Shown: in pieces, positions 1 through 22,290 of the stretch
Position numbering within the stretch: the stretch's first letter is position 1
How the letters are laid out: each line of letters begins with the position of its first letter
Origin: Drosophila pseudoobscura
Taxonomy: Eukaryota; Arthropoda; Insecta; Diptera; Drosophilidae
Reading direction: 5' to 3'
Assembly (NCBI RefSeq): GCF_009870125.1
Contig: NC_046682.1
Location: 744,001 to 808,000 of the forward strand
DNA length: 64,000 nucleotides
Notes under the pieces: generated by a model
Database searches by the model: none
Told to the model about the DNA's origin: nothing
The model's input: the letters and a program-made list of their open reading frames with translations, nothing else
Translations under genes and position numbers: made by a program

Positions 1-19
1 ATTTAACTATATATTTCAG

Positions 20-9312
<9,293 letters not shown>

Positions 9313-11899
9313 GTTGCATCAATATGGATTGCATTCATCTCACCAAAGATAAAAAGTCTAGTTGTGCAGTTCAAGCAGTTGAATGTGCTACATTCATTTG
9401 CAGTTGACACAAAAATGGTGTCTTACATATACAAAAGTTTATTGTAAAGTTGATAATTTGTCTAAATTATATTTAATATTTATTTTATGTTTATATTTAT
9501 ATTCTTATAAATACAATCTAAGTCGAAGAAAAGTGAAAGTCCAAGTCAAGGCTTATAAATTCCACAGAAAGTTAAAGATTAAACATAAAAAACAGTATAT
9601 AATGAAAACTACGTTTCGTAGCCAACATATCTGTGGGAGTAAAATATGTAACTGGAGAACATCATGTTTGTAAATCTTAATGTGGGAATGTGTTTCTAGA
9701 ATGGCCTGGTTTGCCTATGCAAAGTCGTACTGACCATCAGAGACTTTGGCAAAAAACAAAAAAAAATACGAAAACTATAAAAACCTAATAAATCTTTACT
9801 TACTCTTCTAAAAATGCCTGCAAACATTGTTAATGTATGTATCTGAATACTTATAATCATTTGTTTATCTGCATAAGCACTTAATTATTCACGTTCGTAA
9901 AATACATAAACACAAATATATAGCATACATAAGTATGATTATATGTAATCGCAAATAAATGTGTGAATAAACCAAAAATTAATAACACAATTTAATATAA
10001 AATGTATCACGAAAGTGTAAAGCATTAGATAATTACAAAATAGCATTTAAAAATTAGAAAAGAAATATATATAAATTTAAATCCAAATAAATTAGCTAAT
10101 TGTTATAAAAAATTTAGATGGAAATGATTTGGCGATGCTTTTCATGATTCATTACATCACCATTACGTACATACATCATACATCGCCTGTCTGTCCGCAT
10201 CCTAGCCATTTCATATGTACCTTATACATATGAATTAATGATTCATGCGTCTGGGGATGCAGTGCATCTTCGACAAGACAAGAATTAAATAGAGGTTTTA
10301 TTATTACATAAATGAAAATAATGGTCTTCTAATAAGTAATATGATTTATCTAAATTTTATATGCAAATTTCAATATCATAAAAAATTAAAAAAAAGTTAC
10401 AACACAATTTAAAAAGCAGAGCGACGAGATTATTTATCCTACGATAATTACATTACAGATAATATTATGAGATCATTTTCAGATTTTTTCCAGTTCAGAA
10501 TTTAGATCAAATTAAGTGTTTTAGGTTAAGCCTCTAAATATGTATGTATATCATGTGTAAGTGTATCTTTTATTGTGAGCAGGGCAGGAGTAGAGTAATT
10601 GTATGTTCTGAGACTGCATCCACACATAATGATAAAAATAATTTTCCCTGATCCAATCCTCTTAATTTTTTGGAAACCACCTATTACATTGTCATATTTT
10701 GTGGGATATGGATTCTTTAGTATGTATGCACATTTGTTTAGGACAAGAGCATATGTTCTTGGCTCATAAAATCGGGACGTATACTTTGGATATACATAAG
10801 TATGTATGGATGGATGTGTACTTACATTTTGGTCCCTCCTCTGCTAAAGTATTTGTCCACGAAAACAAATTAAACAAATTATAGGTAAATGCTTTTAAAA
10901 GACAGGAGTTAATACATTATGAAATTTTGAAAGAAAAGTAAAAGAGTTTCAAATATTATTACTACTATTCACATTATTATTTTCGATTGATTTTACATCA
11001 TGGGTTAAATAGATTACTAATACCACTACTTTTCCTATTTCTCCAAAAATCACTCATGGTTATCAGTTTTAATCAAAAAAGAATATATTTCAACAAATAA
11101 ATGCTGTTTGTATGATCAATTTTTCTAGGACTTAAACGTCTTCTTAAATAATAAATAATATATATAATATATACTTATATAAAAGGAAAATCTATTATAA
11201 TTCTTGAAACTTTAAATTTATCGAAAAGCTCCTAAGGTAAACCCAGTAATGTTTACCAATTACAAAAATTGATGGAATGCGTCTCTCGAAACCCGTAAAG
11301 AGATCTGATAAATAAAAATTGCCTTTATACATTTTTCGCGGACGTCGATGTCCCCAATATTTAAAAACAATTAGAGCCAACCCATAATGAAAATTTAACA
11401 GTAATAATTCTTAATATTAATAAATTATTCCATAATTATGATTTATAAAATACACATGCATATTTAATAAAAATTATACCAAATACCTTCGTGGATCTTT
11501 AAATTGATGACATAACGCGGAAAACACATACATATGTAATTCTATATATGATGATGTAGTTTTTTACTGAAAGTCGTTTGTAATATATACATATCCAGAA
11601 CGATCGATTACAACAGGGTTCAAAGATTTAGACAGAAGTGTTTTACACTCAAACAATTTAACGACTACAATAATTTCTGCCGTAGTTATAGAGATGGGAA
11701 CGAGACGGTAGCTCTTACAGAAGAAAACTATGATATCCTTCATGGTCGATTTATAAGTAATTTTCAAAATATGACCCAGGAAGACAAAAAATGTTATGAG
11801 AGCATTATAAGGATGAGATGGGGTAACTTCTTACAGTACATATGAATGCATGTCAGGGGTCGCCACACTCAACGATGGAGAGAAAGAGATAGAGACAAG
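9313..11899. other. CaMKII 3' UTR and AT-rich intergenic DNA
   Basis: No gene seen. The first part is presumably the CaMKII 3' UTR. AATAAA signals occur at 9787-9792 and 9954-9959, and the UTR may run further. The remainder is AT-rich with short chance frames only. A stretch around 11500-11800 is a little more complex but gives no recognisable protein. Confidence 0.6.
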
Positions 11900-11906
11900 G
11901 TAGTAG

Positions 11907-12629
11907 CAAAGACTATACAATACTAAGATGTTGCATGAGCGACCAAAAAGCTGCTCTATGGCGGGTCCTAACATTAGAACCCAAATGGCACGAGGGAGCG
12001 CGCGGGGTTTCAATTCCCTTTTCGCCTGTACTTCGTCTATACCGCGACCCCGCTGCCCATCGGTTTCGTCTGTTCGGCAATTCTGGACTCTCGAGCCTCA
12101 GCACCGTCGAGGCGGTGGTCGCGGATCGCCGATATCTTTTGAGCGGCACAGGGACCTTTGGCCGTCTCAGCTTGCTAAATTAGTTAGTGAATATGAGTTC
12201 AATAAATATTTGCACACTGAAAAAATGTTAAACTTTGAGTGCTTATATCTTCTAAACTAAAACTATTTGAAAATTCGATTGGAAAATTCTCTATTAGATG
12301 CGTACATTAAATTTATCTAAAGCACTCATACAATTTTTTTACTATTTCTGCTGAGTCCCCACTGTGCCACGCCAAAGACATCAGCGACCACGCTGCCCTA
12401 CGCTTTCGGCACGCAGACGATTCATATTTTGTTTTTGTATTCTTTCTCTCGAGACGCACCGACTCGACGCTGACCGAGGCATTGACGAAGCCGAGTAGCA
12501 TTTCGGAGGCGAAGGTAGCGTAAAAGAGAATTGAAGTAATAGCCCCGCGCGCCCTTACCATGAAGCGTCAAACGAAAATTGAAAAAGAATTTGTTCCTCA
12601 TGCAACATCTTGGTATTGTATAGTCTTTG
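11907..12629. mobile_element. Foldback MITE copy 1, P-superfamily (1360/ProtoP-like) termini
   Basis: Terminal inverted repeats of about 33 nt begin CAAAGACTATACAATAC and contain CCAAGATGTTGCATGAG (one change in the left arm here). The 7-bp target duplication GTAGTAG is at 11900-11906 and 12630-12636. The element has no coding capacity. An inner inverted repeat (GGCACAG/CTGTGCC region) surrounds the centre. This copy carries about 120 nt of extra central sequence (12150-12270) absent from the copies at 37176 and 53613. The TIR start and 7-bp duplication fit the 1360/Hoppel-ProtoP branch of P elements as I know it. Confidence 0.88.
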
Positions 12630-12636
12630 GTAGTAG

Positions 12637-13034
12637 TCAGCCGAGGGAAATGGTTTTCTTCTCTCCGATCGCAAAGTATCTCTGCAATCTAGTAACATAG
12701 ATATGACCATTTTGCCGATTTGAGGGAGCAAGAGGGCGAGACCAAGACCGCAATGGAAAATTCAGATGGGTCTCAACATAATGTGTCGCACCCACAATAT
12801 AGCTAGAACCCCTTGAAATCTACATTTCTCCTTTTAGTATAGTCGGTGCTTCCTTGCGTGTGCTGAAAACACCTGATCAAAATTATAGGAACTTGCACCA
12901 GTATAAGGAAATGACTATGATTTAAATACGTTTTATTGAGTTCTTCTCGTTTATAGAATTTAAGTTGATGTTACAGTGTCTATTAAAACTTCAATGCATA
13001 ATTCACTTTATTATTCGTATTCCAGTGTAATTAC
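12637..13034. other. Intergenic DNA and ATPsynbeta 3' UTR
   Basis: 12637-12900 is non-coding and looks like old repeat remnant. On the minus strand the ATPsynbeta 3' UTR occupies the part next to 13034, with a polyadenylation signal AATAAA at 12937-12932, about 97 nt past the stop codon. Confidence 0.6.
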
Positions 13035-15216
<2,182 letters not shown>

Positions 15217-15261
15217 TTTTCGGGCGAGAACTAGAAAATTGTGTGCTAGCTTGTGGGGTGC

Positions 15262-15345
15262 AGTGTAAAATATACCGTCCGACCCTCAGAAATATACCAA
15301 AATATACCGTCTCATTTTAAAAATATACCGTAAATATACTGACGA
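15262..15345 (-). promoter_or_regulatory. Cluster of AATATACC motifs upstream of ATPsynbeta
   Basis: Within about 85 nt upstream of the ATPsynbeta start codon the plus strand carries repeated AAATATACCG/AAATATACCA units (about 15266, 15290, 15298, 15319 and a weaker ATATACTG near 15332). AAATATACCAAA fits the reverse complement of the fly core-promoter element called Ohler motif 6 (KTYRGTATWTTT). No TATA box is evident. A housekeeping-type dispersed promoter would suit this gene. This is inferred from position and motif only. Confidence 0.5.
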
Positions 15346-15411
15346 ATTCCAGTTCTATTTTACATATTCCTCGTTTTTGATATTCCGTCGAATATTACTA
15401 TCTAAAACGAA

Positions 15412-15935
15412 CATTTAGCACTGCCCACATCATTTTATCCGATTAAGGAATCAATTTTCTACTTGACTGGTTTGTTTTAAATACTTGATTTGTTTTCTTG
15501 CTACGGCAATTGCTGTTTATGCTTTTCAACTACAATATACCGTCTCGTATGCTGAAAAACCGAAATTATCCCACTTATGCCCCCTCTATTTAAATAGTTC
15601 AGCTACTTGAGACAAATGGCGAAAACTATTGACGATTGTAAATTCTTCTTGTAGATCCACCCTATCTTTCCCTTTAACTTGCAAAAAACCCCACGAACTC
15701 TACCTGAACTACGTTAAAATGATTAAATTTTCATTATTTTCGGTGGAAAATTTAAATACCCCCTTATAATAGGTTAATCGTTCTCCATCAAGGATTGGAA
15801 ACTTATATTGCTTAATTTTAATGTTTCGTAATAAGCCAGATAGAACATTTAGCCATGCCCACATAATTTTATACGATTGATGGATCAATTTTCTATTTAA
15901 CTGGTGTATTCTTAATACTTGCTTTTATTGGATTT
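15412..15935. repeat. Pair of ~90-bp direct repeats upstream of ATPsynbeta
   Basis: 15412-15498 and 15846-15932 share ACATTTAGC-ATGCCCACAT-ATTTTAT-CGATT, ATCAATTTTCTA-TT-ACTGG and ATACTTG with scattered changes. A second shared phrase, CTAGCTTGTGGGGTG, occurs at 15245 and 15972. The spacing of the two pairs differs, so this is a rearranged duplication or two copies of a dispersed repeat rather than one simple tandem duplication. Confidence 0.6.
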
Positions 15936-16463
15936 CTATATACCGTTGAAAATAAAATTTAATAGATTGTCCTAGCTTGTGGGGTGGTAGTGTTGTTTTG
16001 GGCTTGAGGACTTTTGGGAATTTGGGATTTTTCCCAACGAAAGCAAACGGTATCACACTTGCTAAAAATTGGAAAAAAAAATGATAAAAGGCTAAAACAA
16101 AGAATTTTGTTTGTAAAGTTTTTTTTTTAAAATTAATTTTAAGAATCATCTTGTACATTTCACGGTCACACTGGCACCGACTCGTGCGCTCCTGATTTTT
16201 AAATAATAAATTCATTATTAAAAATATCAACCAAAAGTTTAATAATAATTGCACTTGATAATAATAGCAAAATACCACCGATCAGACGTATGTCATATCG
16301 CGTTTTGCGTGGAAATATCTCGAAATAAACAACAAACCACCAAAAAATACAAATCGCCCTCGGCGAACAAAAACAACAAAAAACGCGGGAACGCAGCAGC
16401 ACAAACAAAATCTGTAGTCGGCATTTTCATGAAATCAGTTTAAGCACCTGGATCCTGAGAAGT

Positions 16464-17938
16464 ATGGCAAACAGAGGAAAGACAAGGATGGCCACGGAGA
16501 AGGCGACTGGAGTTAAAATTCGCACGGAAACGCTGAAGAAAAGGGAAGGAGAAGCTAAATCCGCCATGCGGGTAGGAGTAAAAATGGCGGCAAAAACGGC
16601 TCCGCAGCTTTTGGCTTCTAAACCGTTGTGCAAGAAACCAAACTTGTCGACGAACGTGTCGACAAACATGTCCACGAACACGACAACAAGCATGACATCA
16701 AACATCTCTACGACGAAAGAGAGAGAGGTATAAAGGTCCATACATTGTTTGTATCGACAAAATGAGTGCGAAAAATGCCAGAATTGCTATAAACCAGTTT
16801 GATCTATCCGATCTGCTGCTGAAACAAGGCATTAGCGATATCGAGGAGGTTGGTAGAATGGGCTATGGCAGGTGCAAGATTGTGTGCGGGTCGGCGGAGT
16901 GTGCAAACGGGCTAGTGGAAAACAGTGTTCTCGCTGCTCAAGGGTACTCAACCCGAATCTTTAGGCACTTCGTCCAAAAAGCAGGACTAATTTTTGGGAT
17001 CCCCGGGCACTACTCGGAGGAACAGCTAGCGGAGCTTGTAACCTCAGATATCCCAATTGAGGAGATAGTTCGGATTACGCGAAGGGATAGAGCATCGGGA
17101 GAACGTGTACCTACTGGCAGGGTGAAACTCTGGTTCAGAGGAGAGCAGTTACCAACCAAAATCAATTTTCTATATTCTAAAGTAGAAGTGAAACCTTTTG
17201 TTCAGCTTAATCAATGTTTCAGGTGTTTTAGGTTTGGCCATCTGGCGCAGCATTGCAAGAGTGGAGCGAAATGTTTCAAATGCGGACAAGATCACAGCAA
17301 AGATGTTATCTGCTCAGGGCTGGTCTGTGCTAACTGCAAGGGGGAACATGCTGCCACCCACCCGCAGTGTGAGGCCAGGAAAAAAGCGTTCGCCATTCAA
17401 AAGTGTATGACACTGGAAAACCTAACTAGAGCTGAGGTCAGGGCTAGATATCCGATCCTTTTTGATAGAACCCAACCCAAGGGATCAAAGGGAATTTCCT
17501 AGACCCAGTTGGCAATCTAACCGCCCCCCTGAATCCTTGAATAACAGCTTAGAGTCCGCCAGGGAAATTCATTCTGTCACCTCTTTCGCGGAAGTGACCA
17601 AATCCAATAGGGTTGCCGCCCGGAACGCAGAGGCGGCCAAGGCAGCAGCCAACATGGCAGAGTCGAAGAACTCAATAAACTCAGAATACGTCCAATTGAG
17701 CGAGAAATTTGTGAGATCTTCATCTGTGGCATCTTCTCTGGCCCAGGATAAGCTAAACGCACTAGGAGCCAAACTCACAGCGTTCCTGATTGATCCAAAC
17801 AACATCATTAAAGGGGATTCTTTAGCGAATAAATTTATTAAGGAAATTAGAGAATTTGTCAATGCTTCCAACGCAGAACTAGATAGGCGTCAGATTGCCC
17901 AAGGGATGGCAGTTGGTTCTCAAAACATCCAACAATGA
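16464..17938 (+). pseudogene. I-like element ORF1 (nucleocapsid-like), frameshifted
   Basis: Nucleic-acid-binding protein of the retrotransposon. It is now in three segments: 16464-16733 (starts MANRGKTRM), a second frame open from about 16620 and carrying 16762-17502, and 17462-17938. The second segment is open upstream of its first ATG, so a frameshift between about 16620 and 16733 is likely, and a second one near 17460-17500. Three zinc knuckles are visible from about 17216 (CFRCFRFGHLAQHC, CFKCGQDH, CANCKGEHAATHPQC). The last segment overlaps the ORF2 start by ATGA at 17935-17938, a stop/restart arrangement. Confidence 0.8.
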
Positions 17939-20900
17939 AGATTCTTCAGCTAAATATTCAAAGTCTGACACACAACAACAACAAACAGCTCCTCTCAATG
18001 TTCCTAGACAACAACGCAATAGATATTGCCATCCTCTCAGAGATTTGGGTGTTGAACAACGCGGACTGCAGCATTTTAGAATATAAGTTTTTCTGCAGGC
18101 CCAGAGTGGACGGCTACGGCGGGGTTGGCATCTACGTCAGGAAAAACATTCAATTCAGCATTTTAAAAATAGAGAACGATTTGGAAATTTTAGGAATAAA
18201 AACATTAAACCTCAAGAGCAATTTCAATATTTTTAGCATATATGCACCGCCATCAACAACAGTTTCACAGTTTAAATCGGGCACAAAAAAGTTTTTCGAA
18301 TTCGCGGCTTCGCTTGACATACCCTCAATAGTGGGCGGGGACTTCAACGCTAGGTCTTCTATCTGGGGAAGTCCGATCTGTGATCGCAAGGGCCGCAGCG
18401 TTGAGAATTCCACCCGGGAGGCCGGATTTATCTGCCTAAACGACGGTTCGCCAACCTTCTCCAGGAGCCCATCTCAATTCTCCGCTCCTGACCTTTCTTT
18501 TTCGAACTACAGAAATGGAACTATTAACTGGCAAGTCCTCAAAACAAAAATTACGAACAGCAACCACTTCCCAATTGTATTATCAGTGCAAGGCCTAAAT
18601 GTCCCCCTCCAAGGCAAGAAGATCCTTCACAACAGAATAGCCCGGATTCTGGGTGCAAGTGATTTCTCAAATCTGGAGGAGCTCAACGAAAAAGTGAAAT
18701 CCCTGACCTTAAAAAACACGGTCACATTCCCGAGCAAGAACAAGTACGTTGCTAAGAAATGGTGGAACGAGGAATCGGAAAAACTTTTCCGCGTGCGAAA
18801 CGCTTGCAGGCAAAAATTCTACCTCACCAAAAAATTGGCTGATGCCAGAGCAACCTTAGAAGCTGACAAAAATCTACAAAATCATGTAAAAAAGCTTAGA
18901 AAGCTCAACTTTTCCAAGTTTATAGAAGAGGTCTCCTCATCGCCATCTATGTGGAGCAGGGTGAAGAACATAAAAAAATACGGTCATATTAAAAATGTAG
19001 GGAACAAATGGACGTACGAAGATGACAAAAACTTTCTTAATATGGTTAAAGCAACCCCATCCACGTCAAACAGTAGGCCCCCTAAGAAAATTCCTGCCCC
19101 TTTGTTAGGACCAGACGACCCGGAACCCCTGGAACTGGAAGAATTCCTGGCCTTCCTAAAAACCAGGAACCCCAATTCGGCTAGAGGCCCTGATGGCATC
19201 TCGTTCAGGATGCTTCAAACGCTACCAAGTGGGAAAAAACAAGACATTTTTGGAATTATAAATAAAGTACGGCTGAGTGGCGTCATCCCTGAAGTCTGGC
19301 GCAGGATAAAAGTGGTACCCATCCCCAAGAATATTGCAGACCCTAATTCCTTCCAAAAACATAGGCCGATTTGTTTGATTAACACGCTGTTCAAATCCAT
19401 AGAGGGGTTGATAAAGTTGAAGCTGGACGAGCACATAGCAAACTGTGACCTGCTGCCGGACAGGTCCTATGCCTTCAGGAGAAGCAGGTCCACGGCTCTC
19501 TGCATCAACGACCTTATCAACAAAGTTCTGGCGCTGAAGGCGAGGGGTTGTCAGGTTGTCGCAGCCTGCCTGGATTTACAAAGAGCGTTCGACTGCGTAA
19601 GAGTGGACACACTCGAGCACAGGATGAGGGATATGCGGTTCAATACAAGCCTCACGGCTTGGATCTCTAGCTTCCTTAACAAACGAATCCTCATAAAGGG
19701 CAAAAGCGAGGTAGAGGTGAACAGAGGTGTTTGCCAGGGTAGTTGTCTCAGCCCAACCCTTTTTAACCTTTACACAGCCGAACTACCTGATATTAACAGT
19801 CATAACTGCTTACTGTTTCAGTATGCTGATGACTTTTTCATAGTTTGTTTCCACAAAGACGTATCCATTGCGAAACGGGTGCTGGAAGACAGTATAGATA
19901 AGTTCGAGGAAAAATGCAATAGGCTAAACCTGTCATTCAATCCGGCGAAGTCTAAAGTGATTTACTTCAACAATCGTAGAACTGCGCTAAATATCTCGCA
20001 TCAGGGAGTTGAAATCAGACAAGTAGAGCAGATCAAATACCTAGGCAGGACTATCTCAGCAAACAACTCAGCCTCTGGTCACATTGATCTGGCCATCTCG
20101 GAATCGAACAGAAATTGTGCGTTTCTCAGATTACTCAGCGGGTGTCACTATGGTGTCAGCCCCAAAAGAGGGCTTATATTTTACAAGGCATTTGTCAGAA
20201 GTAGGCTAGAGTACGCGTGCTCATCATTCTGCAACCTGTCCAAATCTGCCTTGGCCAAAATCAAATCCCACTGCAACCATCACCTCAGAAAGTCGCTGGG
20301 TCTGATAATCTGCACTCCCGTTCCTATCATATACCACATGGCAGGAGAACTTCCCCCGGACTACAGGATGAGATTCCTGGCGGCGAAAGAGTTGGTTAAG
20401 GTGTTTGCATTTAATCTCCCAGCAAGTGAAACAGTGTCAGCAAATAGGGATTTAAACACGGGCTACGCTAAGGCATATCGGGAGTTTGGCAGCATAATAG
20501 ACAGAGTTGAGGTTTTCGAGAACACAGCTTCATTTTGCAATAAAATTAGCTCCGACTTAGAATTTTTCAAGGGCTCTGCACCCAACAAGCACGCTATAGA
20601 CCAGGCAGGTATCATGCTGCTCCACGGGGAAAAGAAGGATCAGCTGACAAAGGGGGGTTTTGAAATCTATTACACGGATGGGTCAGTCGCCGATGGGCAT
20701 TCCAGCGCCGCTTTCCTGCACGATAGGACAGGTTTTTTAGATAGCTATTACACGCACAAAACCCTTTCCTCGTTGTCCGCCGAGCTCCTTGCTATCGAGA
20801 AGGCATTGGACCATGCTATTTTGTACAATTTTCCTCGTGTCGCGCTCCTGACAGACAGCAGAAACGGGGCCCTCATTCTGGCGAAGAACATTCAGGATAA

Positions 20901-21501
20901 CTTTATCGCCTACAAAATCAGAGAAAAGATCCAAAAAAATCCACATCTAAGAACTGTAGAGGCTCACTACATTCCCGGACACGCTAACATCCCCCAGAAC
21001 ACTTCAGTCTACGCAGCAGCCAAAGAAGCCCACAGACGAGGAAAATACACAGTGGTTAAATGGAACCTTAAAGACGCTATGTGCGAAATACACAGAATCC
21101 TAAAAGCAGAATGGGAGAGAGAATACGCCGAGTTTGCTAGTATCAAGCACCGTGGTTACTGCTCGCTTTTCCCCTCAACATCATCCAAACCGTGGTTCCT
21201 AAATAAAACTAAACTTAAAGCCATTGACGCTAAAAGAATCAACAGACTGCTTAGCGGTAACGCATTCGATAGGCACACTCCCGCCAAAATGCATGTAGTT
21301 CCTAGCAACAGATGTGATACATGCGATAGTATCGATAACGCCTCGCATTTAATTTTCAATTGTACAAAGTACAACACAACAAGGCAAAACTTCCCATCTC
21401 TAAGAAAATATAATGATATTTACAAATTCTTTGAAAAAGAAAACACCAGCGCGTACCAAACACTAATTGACTTCATCGACAAAACTGATGTAAAGCTATA
21501 A
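17935..21501 (+). CDS. I-like element ORF2: endonuclease, reverse transcriptase, RNase H
   Basis: A 1188-codon uninterrupted polyprotein that copies the element's RNA at a nicked target. The APE-type endonuclease occupies about residues 1-215 (GGDFNARSSIWGS near residue 135, SNHFPI near 210). Reverse transcriptase spans about 390-660 with the catalytic FQYADD near 630. RNase H spans about 908-1030 with YTDGS at 915, AELLAIE and LLTDSRNG. A C-terminal CDTC...H....C motif begins near 1127. The expected last RNase H aspartate is not seen: the segment after GHANIPQN reads TSVYAAAKEA where the family normally has NExAD. The frame is intact although ORF1 is broken, which suggests a young or recently mobile copy. 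Confidence 0.9.
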   Translation: MKILQLNIQSLTHNNNKQLLSMFLDNNAIDIAILSEIWVLNNADCSILEYKFFCRPRVDGYGGVGIYVRKNIQFSILKIENDLEILGIKTLNLKSNFNIFSIYAPPSTTVSQFKSGTKKFFEFAASLDIPSIVGGDFNARSSIWGSPICDRKGRSVENSTREAGFICLNDGSPTFSRSPSQFSAPDLSFSNYRNGTINWQVLKTKITNSNHFPIVLSVQGLNVPLQGKKILHNRIARILGASDFSNLEELNEKVKSLTLKNTVTFPSKNKYVAKKWWNEESEKLFRVRNACRQKFYLTKKLADARATLEADKNLQNHVKKLRKLNFSKFIEEVSSSPSMWSRVKNIKKYGHIKNVGNKWTYEDDKNFLNMVKATPSTSNSRPPKKIPAPLLGPDDPEPLELEEFLAFLKTRNPNSARGPDGISFRMLQTLPSGKKQDIFGIINKVRLSGVIPEVWRRIKVVPIPKNIADPNSFQKHRPICLINTLFKSIEGLIKLKLDEHIANCDLLPDRSYAFRRSRSTALCINDLINKVLALKARGCQVVAACLDLQRAFDCVRVDTLEHRMRDMRFNTSLTAWISSFLNKRILIKGKSEVEVNRGVCQGSCLSPTLFNLYTAELPDINSHNCLLFQYADDFFIVCFHKDVSIAKRVLEDSIDKFEEKCNRLNLSFNPAKSKVIYFNNRRTALNISHQGVEIRQVEQIKYLGRTISANNSASGHIDLAISESNRNCAFLRLLSGCHYGVSPKRGLIFYKAFVRSRLEYACSSFCNLSKSALAKIKSHCNHHLRKSLGLIICTPVPIIYHMAGELPPDYRMRFLAAKELVKVFAFNLPASETVSANRDLNTGYAKAYREFGSIIDRVEVFENTASFCNKISSDLEFFKGSAPNKHAIDQAGIMLLHGEKKDQLTKGGFEIYYTDGSVADGHSSAAFLHDRTGFLDSYYTHKTLSSLSAELLAIEKALDHAILYNFPRVALLTDSRNGALILAKNIQDNFIAYKIREKIQKNPHLRTVEAHYIPGHANIPQNTSVYAAAKEAHRRGKYTVVKWNLKDAMCEIHRILKAEWEREYAEFASIKHRGYCSLFPSTSSKPWFLNKTKLKAIDAKRINRLLSGNAFDRHTPAKMHVVPSNRCDTCDSIDNASHLIFNCTKYNTTRQNFPSLRKYNDIYKFFEKENTSAYQTLIDFIDKTDVKL

Positions 21502-21739
21502 ACAGCACTCTAACATCTTCTATTCTTTGTCTTGGCAATTTCCACCTTCAAAAGGCGGGCGGCCAAATAATCCCACGCTACTCGCGGGTAGTTTGGTAAC
21601 TTAAATCCCAAAAAAAAAAAAAAATTTTAAGAATAGTAACATTGTTAATTTGACTTCTCATTATATAGTTTTTTTTTGCCTTTTGAAATAATATGTAAAC
21701 TATTCACATATTTAGGTAAATATTTTTTATTTCCCACAC

Positions 21740-22258
21740 GCAAGTGAGCCGATTCTTTATTTCTGTTGCGGAAGGGCTGGAAAATTGTTACGAACCTTTG
21801 TTTTCTTCGGGGCAAGGCCGGCTAGCCAGTCATCCCAAGCACTCGGGTCGCACAACATACCAACTAATTGGACATCTCGAACAAATTGAAACAACAAAAA
21901 TAACCGACAAAAAAACTGCAAATGGACTCTACTCGACAAACAATATTACAGTAACTTCCTTCAACACAGACGTGGACCAGGTCGAGGTGTTGATGTTTTT
22001 ACCACCGACGTACCCACCCTACCTGAGATCCGAATCACAACGTTCTGGATCTGCCTGCCATGTGCAGCAGCCTTACCCTCCCGTTGCTGTGGCTCCTTTT
22101 CCCGCCATACGAAACGATTAGCAATTCATTTTCTTACTTATAATTTTCACGTTAATTTCCTACTTTTACATGGTAAGCCTAAGCCTGCCTATTTATACCC
22201 CCCTCATCTTATTATTACGGGCGTTTAATAAATAAATAGATAAATAGGTAATATATAA

Positions 22259-22290
<32 letters not shown>

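Larger units (their letters stand above)
16147..21623 (+). mobile_element. I-clade non-LTR retrotransposon, apparently full length
   Basis: Two-ORF element ending in an A run (21610-21623). The 12-bp direct repeat AATTTTAAGAAT at 16135-16146 and 21623-21634 looks like its target-site duplication and sets the ends. ORF1 carries zinc knuckles; ORF2 carries endonuclease, reverse transcriptase, RNase H and a terminal CCHC motif. The 5' leader has CGGTCACACTG at 16163-16173. The layout, including RNase H in ORF2 and three CCHC knuckles in ORF1, matches the I-factor clade. ORF1 is frameshifted, so this copy is probably not autonomous. Confidence 0.88.
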
